A stretch of 19,837 nt of DNA from the NCBI GenBank assembly GCA_947453015.1, contig CANGFL010000002.1, positions 1-19,837 of the forward strand, given 5' to 3'. The DNA comes from Oxalobacteraceae bacterium (GTDB taxonomy: Bacteria > Pseudomonadota > Gammaproteobacteria > Burkholderiales > Burkholderiaceae_D). Shown here piece after piece: positions 14,489-19,837 of the stretch. How positions within the stretch are numbered: the stretch's first letter is position 1; each line of letters begins with the position of its first letter. A model generated the notes under the pieces. That model saw nothing but the letters and a program-made list of their open reading frames with translations, did no database searches and was not told the DNA's origin. The position numbers and the translations under genes were made by a program.

Positions 14489-15376
14489 ATGCCCACTACG
14501 TCGATTGCTCCTGAAATCAAAGCCGAAATTTTGGCTGAAGCGCTGCCCTATATCCGCAAATTCCATGGCAAGACTATTGTCGTTAAATACGGCGGTAATG
14601 CGATGACAGAAGAGCGCTTAAAGCATGGCTTTGCGCGTGATGTGATTTTGCTGAAATTAGTGGGCATGAATCCGGTGGTCGTGCATGGCGGCGGTCCGCA
14701 AATCGACAGCGCGCTCAAAAAAATAGGTAAGCAAGGCACGTTCGTGCAAGGTATGCGTATCACTGACGAAGAAACCATGGAAGTGGTTGAATGGGTTTTG
14801 GGTGGCGAGGTGCAACAAGATATCGTCATGCTGATCAATCACTACGGCGGACAAGCCGTCGGTTTGACAGGTAAAGATGGCGGGTTGATACGAGCTCGCA
14901 AGATGCAGATGCCAGACAAAGAACATCCGGGTTCATTTCTCGACATTGGATTTGTCGGTGAAATCGAAGCCATTAATCCAGCCGTCGTAAAAGCGCTGCA
15001 AGATGACGCGTTCATTCCTATTATTTCGCCGATTGGTTTTGGCGAAGATGGACAAGCCTATAACATCAACGCTGATTTAGTCGCAGGTAAGATTGCAGAA
15101 ATTTTGCGTGCAGAGAAGCTCATCATGATGACCAACATACCGGGTGTCATGGATAAAAACGGCAAGCTGTTGACGGATTTATCCGCGCGCGAAATTGATG
15201 AGATGTTTGAAGACGGTACGATTTCCGGCGGCATGCTGCCGAAAATTTCTTCGGCATTAGATGCCGCAAAATCAGGGGTCAATACAGTGCATATCATTGA
15301 TGGTCGGATTGAACATTCGCTATTGCTAGAAGTGCTAACAGAGCAAGCGTTTGGCACTATGATCCGATCGCATTAA
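14489..15376 (+). CDS. argB: Acetylglutamate kinase
   Basis: ArgB phosphorylates N-acetyl-L-glutamate with ATP, the second step of arginine synthesis. The 295-residue product has the amino-acid-kinase fold motifs: VVKYGGNAM (31-39) with the phosphate-binding lysine, [13 protein letters not shown] (64-76), a central [14 protein letters not shown] stretch, [17 protein letters not shown] and [18 protein letters not shown]. Length is normal. The N-terminal helix ([19 protein letters not shown]) is the extended type seen in arginine-sensitive hexameric enzymes, so feedback inhibition is likely, though not shown. ATG 14489 has no clear Shine-Dalgarno. A nucleotidase gene follows after 99 bases. Confidence 0.97.
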   Translation: MPTTSIAPEIKAEILAEALPYIRKFHGKTIVVKYGGNAMTEERLKHGFARDVILLKLVGMNPVVVHGGGPQIDSALKKIGKQGTFVQGMRITDEETMEVVEWVLGGEVQQDIVMLINHYGGQAVGLTGKDGGLIRARKMQMPDKEHPGSFLDIGFVGEIEAINPAVVKALQDDAFIPIISPIGFGEDGQAYNINADLVAGKIAEILRAEKLIMMTNIPGVMDKNGKLLTDLSAREIDEMFEDGTISGGMLPKISSALDAAKSGVNTVHIIDGRIEHSLLLEVLTEQAFGTMIRSH

Positions 15377-15475
15377 TTGGCTGCTGATCGACAGTCAATC
15401 TTTTGCTGAGCTGATGCGTTTGATGCGGCTGAATCGTTTGACCTCTCTGATGGTTTTGTTGCGTGCGGAGTCCGC

Positions 15476-16165
15476 ATGAAGCGCAAACTGGTCTGGCTAT
15501 TCGATCTCGACAATACCTTGCATGATGCCGGGCATGCGATCTTCCCCGCGATCAATCGAAATATGAATGCGCTGATTGCGCGCGTGCTAGAAGCAGAAGC
15601 TAAACCTTCCCATGCTGAAGCCGTCAATCAGATGCGTGTCGCGTATTGGCAGCGTTACGGCGCAACCTTACTGGGCATGATGCGTCATCATGCGATTCGT
15701 TCAGAAGATTTTTTGCGCGACGCACACGAGTTCAGTGATCTCACACAAATGATTCGAGCCGAACGTGGCACTTCCTATCTTTTGCGCAGACTGCCGGGCC
15801 GTAAAATTCTGTTGACGAATGCCCCTGCCGGTTACTCGCGCGATGTTGTTCGACATTTAGGTTTGCATAAGCATTTTGCCGATCATGTGCCGATTGAATC
15901 GATGGTGGTGCATCGTCAGCTGCGTCCCAAACCCTCGCCGTGGCTATTCCGTCGATTACTCGCTTCTCAGGGTTTGAGTCCTAGGCGTTGCGTGCTGGTT
16001 GAAGATTCATTAGAGAATTTAAAATCAGCGAGAACACTGGGTATACGAACCGTTTGGCTGACGGGCTACACGCGAGGCACACGTCGTCGCCCCGCCTTTG
16101 TCGATGTGAAAGTAAAATCACTCAACCAGCTTGCGCGCCAGCGTCGCAAACTAGGAGCAGGCTAA
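15476..16165 (+). CDS. HAD-family pyrimidine 5'-nucleotidase
   Basis: The 229-residue product is a cytosolic haloacid dehalogenase-type phosphatase. Motif I is FDLDNTLHDAG with nucleophile Asp10; motif II is ILLTNAPAGYS; the motif III lysine is in RPKPSPWLFRRLL; motif IV is CVLVEDSLENLKSART with the metal-binding acidic pair. The arrangement with a cap of helices after motif I matches the pyrimidine 5'-nucleotidases (SDT1/Ppn type), and this gene commonly lies between argB and slmA in betaproteobacteria. Substrate choice cannot be proved from sequence. GGAG at 15467-15470 supports ATG 15476. The C-terminus is basic (RGTRRRP, RQRRKLGAG). Confidence 0.88.
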   Translation: MKRKLVWLFDLDNTLHDAGHAIFPAINRNMNALIARVLEAEAKPSHAEAVNQMRVAYWQRYGATLLGMMRHHAIRSEDFLRDAHEFSDLTQMIRAERGTSYLLRRLPGRKILLTNAPAGYSRDVVRHLGLHKHFADHVPIESMVVHRQLRPKPSPWLFRRLLASQGLSPRRCVLVEDSLENLKSARTLGIRTVWLTGYTRGTRRRPAFVDVKVKSLNQLARQRRKLGAG

Positions 16166-16181
16166 GCCGTCTGGCAGCTTT

Positions 16182-16238
16182 CTGGGGTCGGATCCCAGTC
16201 TGAGTTACATTACGCAGGAAACCTTCCGGCAAGCCGGA
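16182..16238 (+). terminator. Two hairpins between nucleotidase gene and slmA
   Basis: The first hairpin pairs CTGGGGT (16182-16188) with ATCCCAG (16192-16198), one pair being G-U, with a 3-base loop. The second is TCCGGCAAGCCGGA (16225-16238), followed by TTTCAT. Neither is followed by a full T-run, so they may be a terminator pair for argB-nucleotidase or leader structures for slmA. Confidence 0.35.
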
Positions 16239-16282
16239 TTTCATCTCCGCCGCTATCATCGATTGCTCGACTGAAAACAACC

Positions 16283-16858
16283 ATGGCCAATACAAAACCA
16301 GGTGAGCGTAAGCTACAGATCCTTCAGGCTCTGGCAGCCATGCTGCAGAACCCTAAGAGCGAGAAAATCACCACGGCGGCATTAGCGGCTCGGTTAGACG
16401 TCTCTGAAGCAGCGCTGTATAGGCATTTCGCCAGTAAGGCGCAAATGTATGAAGGCCTGATCGAATTCATTGAGACCAGTATTTTCACCCTGATTAATCA
16501 GATCACGCAGAACGAGGAATCGGGGCAAGTTCAAGCCGCCAATATCGCCGGCGTGCTACTCGACTTTGCAGAAGAAAATCCCGGTATGACCAAAGTGTTG
16601 ATCGGCGACGTGTTGGTGAATGAAGATGAGCGTCTCCAGCACCGTATGAATCAATTTGTCGAGCGCGTTGAGTTGGGGCTTAGACAGTCATGGAAATTAG
16701 CCGCGACTCAGGGCATCATTTCTGAAAACCAGGCCGCGATTCGGGCCAGCATGATGATGGCGTTTGTGATCGGCCGCTGGCATCGTTTTGCCAAGAGCGG
16801 TTTTTATCTCAAGCCTTCTGAGGATGCTGATCTGATGCTGGGTTTGTTGGTTGCCTAA
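16283..16858 (+). CDS. slmA: Nucleoid occlusion factor SlmA (TetR family)
   Basis: SlmA binds specific chromosomal sites and, when bound, disrupts FtsZ polymers so that the septum does not close over the nucleoid. The 191-residue product has an N-terminal TetR-type helix-turn-helix (about 26-60, TTAALAARLDVSEAALYRHF with KAQMYEGLIEFIE after it) and an all-helical C-terminal domain (NPGMTKVLIGDVLVNEDERLQ, MMMAFVIGRWHRFAKSGF) characteristic of SlmA and not of drug-responsive TetR proteins. Length is normal. No Shine-Dalgarno is evident before ATG 16283. I did not find a palindrome resembling the E. coli SlmA site in this window. Its stop converges with moeB 29 bases away. Confidence 0.95.
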   Translation: MANTKPGERKLQILQALAAMLQNPKSEKITTAALAARLDVSEAALYRHFASKAQMYEGLIEFIETSIFTLINQITQNEESGQVQAANIAGVLLDFAEENPGMTKVLIGDVLVNEDERLQHRMNQFVERVELGLRQSWKLAATQGIISENQAAIRASMMMAFVIGRWHRFAKSGFYLKPSEDADLMLGLLVA

Positions 16859-16887
16859 GTGGGCTTTCAAGTCAGGCTTTAAGCATC

Positions 16888-17643
16888 TTACTTAGATAGC
16901 TGCCCACACACTACGCAATCGTCGTTACGCTTGGTGCGTATGCTGGTCCACTCCATATGCGTTGCATCTAGCAGCAGTAAGCGCTGCGCAAGCGATTCGC
17001 CGAGATCCGCCACAATCTTGAGTGCTTCGGCCGCCTGCATCGTGCCAATAATGCCGACCAGTGGCGCAAACACACCCATGGTTGAACATTGCTCTTCTTC
17101 GAAATGCTGATCCGGTGGGAACAGGCAAGCGTAACAAGGCGTCATGCCTGAGCGCGAGTCAAACACAGCGACTTGCCCATCCATACGAATCGCCGCACCC
17201 GACACCAAGGGCACGCGTGCCTCAACGCAGGCACGATTGATCGCATGTCGTGTCGCAAAGTTATCCGTACAGTCCAGCACCACACTGGCAGTCGCTACTA
17301 AGCTGGCCAGCGTTGCCTCATCAGCTCGTGCACAAAGTGTGACGACTTCAGTGTCTGGATTGATTTGTGCCAGTGTGTGTTTTGCAGATTCGGCTTTGTG
17401 CTGACCGACACTCGCCGTGGTGTGAATAATTTGCCGCTGCAAATTGGTGAGATCAACGACATCATGATCGACCAAGGTAATTTTCCCTATGCCGGCCGAG
17501 GCGAGATACATAGCCACCGGCGAGCCCAGACCGCCAGCGCCAATCACCACTGCGTGGGCGGCGAGTAGTTTGGTTTGGCCATCGATACCAATCTCATCGA
17601 GCAGTATGTGGCGCGAGTAGCGCAGCAGTTGTTGATCGTTCAT
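16888..17643 (-). CDS. moeB: E1-like adenylyltransferase/sulfurtransferase (MoeB/ThiF/HesA family)
   Basis: The enzyme adenylates the C-terminal glycine of a small sulfur-carrier protein (MoaD for molybdopterin or ThiS for thiazole). The 251-residue product shows the nucleotide-binding loop GAGGLGSPVAMYLASAG (35-51), the Asp/Arg region VDLTNLQRQII (63-73), CTDNFATRHAIN (125-136), and the zinc site Cys170-x2-Cys173 with Cys243-x2-Cys246. Cys186 in EEQCSTMG is at the position of the ThiF persulfide cysteine. MoeB and ThiF are hard to separate by sequence alone and no partner gene is in view, so the symbol is provisional. It follows ctpA after 57 bases that contain a terminator. Confidence 0.85.
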   Translation of the reverse strand: MNDQQLLRYSRHILLDEIGIDGQTKLLAAHAVVIGAGGLGSPVAMYLASAGIGKITLVDHDVVDLTNLQRQIIHTTASVGQHKAESAKHTLAQINPDTEVVTLCARADEATLASLVATASVVLDCTDNFATRHAINRACVEARVPLVSGAAIRMDGQVAVFDSRSGMTPCYACLFPPDQHFEEEQCSTMGVFAPLVGIIGTMQAAEALKIVADLGESLAQRLLLLDATHMEWTSIRTKRNDDCVVCGQLSK

Positions 17644-17656
17644 CAGACTAGGAATG

Positions 17657-17680
17657 AAAACGGCCGCATCACTGCGGCCG
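17657..17680 (-). terminator. Rho-independent terminator after ctpA
   Basis: On the minus strand a perfect 7-bp GC-only stem (CGGCCGC/GCGGCCG, 17680-17674 with 17667-17661) with a 6-base loop is followed by TTTT (17660-17657). It ends 13 bases before the moeB start codon, so it should separate ctpA from moeB. Confidence 0.75.
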
Positions 17681-17700
17681 GTAAGCTAATGAAAGCGCAA

Positions 17701-19155
17701 TTACTTCTTATCGCTTCCATCCGAATTATTAATCGTCGATTCTTTTTTGTTTTCGACTTTCGCAGATTTCGATAGCTGCACTGTTTGACCTTTCAGGTGA
17801 TTCAGTGCTTGCGCCAGTTGGAAATCTTCTTTGCTACCGAATTCCAATGGCTTGCGTTTTTTCTCGCTCGCGGCGATACGCTTTTGTTCTTCGAGTTCAT
17901 CGACGACGTTAGCGCCGTTGCCCGCTTCTTTGTCTTTATCGTTCGACAAATGCTTTTGCAGATCCGCTTCTCTCAGGCGCAAACCATTCATGCCATCGCC
18001 ATCAGCGTATTCATCCACCATCAAATCAGGCACGATACCTTTTGCCTGAATCGAGCGACCATTCGGTGTGTAGTAACGCGCAGTCGTTAGTTTCACCGCC
18101 GTGTCGGCAGACAGTTGACGTATGGTTTGAACAGAACCTTTACCAAAGGTTTGTGAACCCATGATCGTGGCGCGCTTGTAATCTTGCAGAGCGCCCGCAA
18201 CGATTTCCGAAGCGGAGGCAGAACCTGCATTCACTAACACCACCATTTTTACTTTTTTAGCGGCTTCAGGCACACGAGTCAGTGGATCACCGCCAACGCG
18301 AGTGGCGTAATACTCGCGACGCGCAAAGTAGGTCGCTTTGGAATCAGGTAACTGACCATTGGTTGAAACAACCGGTACATCTTTCGGAAGGAACGCCGCT
18401 GATACACCAATCGCACCCGGCAACACGCCACCCGGATCATTACGCAGATCGAGTACCAAACCCTTCATATTCGGATCTTGTTGAAACAGCGCGCTAATTT
18501 TTTTAGCCAAATCGTCGACGGTCGGTTCTTGAAACTGCGATACGCGTATCCAGCCATAACCCGGCTCGATCATTTTGCCCTTTACGCTTTGCACGCGAAT
18601 TTCCTGACGCGTGATGGTAATTAGTAAAGGCTTGTCTTCTTCTTTGCGTGCGACGGTGAGCGTAATTTTGGTGTTGGGTTCGCCGCGCATGCGTTTGACG
18701 GCTTCGTCTAGCGTCATGCCTTTTACCGGTGTGCTGTCTAAGCGAGTAATCAGATCGCCGGCTTTTAATCCTGCTTTGTAGGCGGGTGAATCTTCAATCG
18801 GCGAAATCACTTTGACATAGCCGTCTTCCATGCCGACTTCAATACCCAGGCCGACAAATTTACCTTGCGTACCTTCACGTAGTTCTTTGAATGCTTTTTT
18901 ATCTAGATAGGCTGAGTGCGGATCGAGTGACGCCACCATGCCCGAGATAGCTTCGGTCAATAATTTTTTATCTTCGACCGGTTCGACATAATCTGATTTG
19001 ATCAAACCAAATACATCAGCGAGCTGTCGCAGCTCTTCGATAGGGAGAGGTGTACCCGCATTTCGCTGGGCTAATGCGTCGAACTGCATCGAGCCCGCAA
19101 TGCCTGCAATAAGGCCGAGCCCAATTAGTCCGATATTTTTCATTCTGCTACCCAT
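17701..19155 (-). CDS. ctpA: Carboxy-terminal processing protease CtpA (S41 family)
   Basis: CtpA is a periplasmic, membrane-anchored Ser/Lys protease that trims or degrades envelope proteins, including cell-wall hydrolases in other species. The 484-residue product has an N-terminal hydrophobic anchor or signal (about 7-28), a PDZ domain (about 100-172, with VGLGIEVGMEDGYVKVISP and AGLKAGDLITRLD), and the S41 core with LDLRNDPGGVL (235-245), NAGSASASEIVAGAL (309-323, nucleophile probably Ser316) and SQTFGKGSVQ (334-343, Lys339). After the core come about 100 residues of charged, Lys/Ser/Asp-rich sequence. ATG 19155 is 3 bases after the envC stop with AGGTGAG just upstream; ATG 19143 is the alternative. 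Coupling to envC is typical. Confidence 0.95.
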   Translation of the reverse strand: MGSRMKNIGLIGLGLIAGIAGSMQFDALAQRNAGTPLPIEELRQLADVFGLIKSDYVEPVEDKKLLTEAISGMVASLDPHSAYLDKKAFKELREGTQGKFVGLGIEVGMEDGYVKVISPIEDSPAYKAGLKAGDLITRLDSTPVKGMTLDEAVKRMRGEPNTKITLTVARKEEDKPLLITITRQEIRVQSVKGKMIEPGYGWIRVSQFQEPTVDDLAKKISALFQQDPNMKGLVLDLRNDPGGVLPGAIGVSAAFLPKDVPVVSTNGQLPDSKATYFARREYYATRVGGDPLTRVPEAAKKVKMVVLVNAGSASASEIVAGALQDYKRATIMGSQTFGKGSVQTIRQLSADTAVKLTTARYYTPNGRSIQAKGIVPDLMVDEYADGDGMNGLRLREADLQKHLSNDKDKEAGNGANVVDELEEQKRIAASEKKRKPLEFGSKEDFQLAQALNHLKGQTVQLSKSAKVENKKESTINNSDGSDKK

Positions 19156-19158
19156 GTC

Positions 19159-19837
19159 TCACCTGTTCATCCAAGAGGACGGATCAATCGCCCGCCCTTG
19201 ATATCGCATTTCAAAGTATAAACCTGATTGTTCATTGCCGCCGCTATTACCTACAGTGGCTATCACGTCTCCCGCCTTCAGCTTATCGCCCGGCCGCTTG
19301 AGTAGCGACTGGTTGTTGCCATAAATCGTCATGTACTGGCCGCCATGGTCCACTACCAGTAAATTACCGAAGCCTCGCATCCAGTCCGCAAAAATGATTT
19401 CGCCGGCCGCGATTGCCTTGACTTCCGCTCCCTCGGCCGCCTTGATAAACAAGCCTTTCCAGTTAGGGCCATCCGCACGACGCGCCCCGAAACTGGCCAC
19501 CAGCTCCCCTTTGACCGGCAGCTTGAGCTTGCCTTTCATGCTGGCGAATCCACTGCCATCGCTGACCGGTGGCGGTTCGGGGTCAGATTCAGGAGCTGTC
19601 TTGCTGACTGCTTTAGGAGGGCTGGTTTCTGGCCGCTCGGCAGATTTGTCAGCTGCGCGCCCCTTAGCCGCTAGTTTTTCTTTCTGCTCAGCCTTGGCGC
19701 GCGCCCGGCGCTTGGCCTCTTCTTCTTCAGCTTTGCGTTGTTGTGCAATTAACGTAGCGAGTTTTTCAACCAATGACGACAGTCGCTCTTCATCGCGCGA
19801 CAGATTGCCGGCTTGCTTACGCTGCGAGCTGAGCTGA
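19159..19837 (-). CDS. envC: Amidase activator EnvC (degenerate LytM/M23 domain), 3' part
   Basis: The reading frame stays open to the window edge (last visible codons give QLSSQRKQAGNLSRDEERL), so the N-terminus lies outside. EnvC is a periplasmic factor that activates the amidases AmiA/AmiB at the septum. Visible parts are a highly charged coiled-coil stretch rich in Glu, Lys, Arg and Ala, a Pro/Ser/Glu linker, and a C-terminal LytM domain starting at about LKLPVKGELVASFG. The zinc ligands of active M23 peptidases are missing: the usual HxGxD region reads WKGLFIKAAEG and the HLHFE region reads GLYFEMR. That degeneration, WKG and the closing DPSSWMNR match EnvC. The TTG at 19773 should not be taken as a start. 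Confidence 0.93.
   Translation of the reverse strand, partial: QLSSQRKQAGNLSRDEERLSSLVEKLATLIAQQRKAEEEEAKRRARAKAEQKEKLAAKGRAADKSAERPETSPPKAVSKTAPESDPEPPPVSDGSGFASMKGKLKLPVKGELVASFGARRADGPNWKGLFIKAAEGAEVKAIAAGEIIFADWMRGFGNLLVVDHGGQYMTIYGNNQSLLKRPGDKLKAGDVIATVGNSGGNEQSGLYFEMRYQGRAIDPSSWMNR

Noticed and set aside
15373..15627. 84-residue minus-strand frame across the argB-nucleotidase gap
   Set aside because: Most of it lies opposite the nucleotidase N-terminus, with no family resemblance and no ribosome site; it would be antisense to a well-supported gene.
1..19837. Mobile elements, CRISPR, phage, toxin-antitoxin or defence genes
   Set aside because: All long frames are accounted for by core genes, base composition and codon use look even, and no direct-repeat arrays, transposase motifs or tRNA-linked attachment sites were seen.

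Overview
The window is a compact stretch of ordinary chromosome from a betaproteobacterium. An order Burkholderiales member, perhaps close to Oxalobacteraceae, fits best: the gene orders argB - HAD nucleotidase - slmA, birA - coaX - SPOR protein and envC - ctpA - moeB are ones I associate with that group. Base composition is near 50 % GC and even throughout. No rRNA, tRNA, insertion sequence, phage gene or CRISPR array was seen. Taxonomy is an inference from memory of gene order and was not searched.

Layout, left to right. (1) 1-3056 (+): end of mrdA (PBP2), rodA and rlpA, the cell-elongation and septal-wall group. (2) 3078-3992 (-): rsmI, divergent from (3) 4088-6410 (+): yraN, diaA, dolP and a TlpA-like thioredoxin, matching the E. 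coli yraL/yraN/diaA/yraP neighbourhood without lpoA. (4) 11842-6477 (-): a VanZ-family membrane protein, a thioredoxin-like 2Fe-2S ferredoxin, an alpha/beta hydrolase, dacA (PBP5-type carboxypeptidase), ybeD, lipB and lipA. (5) 11884-14103 (+): birA, coaX and a small membrane-anchored SPOR-like protein, with overlapping or touching reading frames. (6) 14117-14308 (-): a 63-residue Cys-rich CWC protein. (7) 14489-16858 (+): argB, a HAD pyrimidine 5'-nucleotidase and slmA. (8) 19837-16888 (-): 3' part of envC, ctpA, then moeB/thiF beyond a clear hairpin terminator.

Functionally the window is rich in envelope and division genes: PBP2/RodA for elongation, RlpA and a SPOR-like protein for septal peptidoglycan, DacA for trimming, DolP and EnvC for amidase control, CtpA for periplasmic proteolysis and SlmA for nucleoid occlusion. 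It also carries cofactor genes: LipA/LipB (lipoate), BirA (biotin), CoaX (CoA), MoeB/ThiF (molybdopterin or thiamine) and the ferredoxin.

I found no convincing undescribed system. The points most worth a second look are an imperfect 21-residue repeat forming the tail of PBP2, a promoter that would make diaA nearly leaderless, a terminator jammed against the moeB start codon, two hairpins before slmA, the uncharacterised SPOR-like protein after coaX and the small CWC protein.
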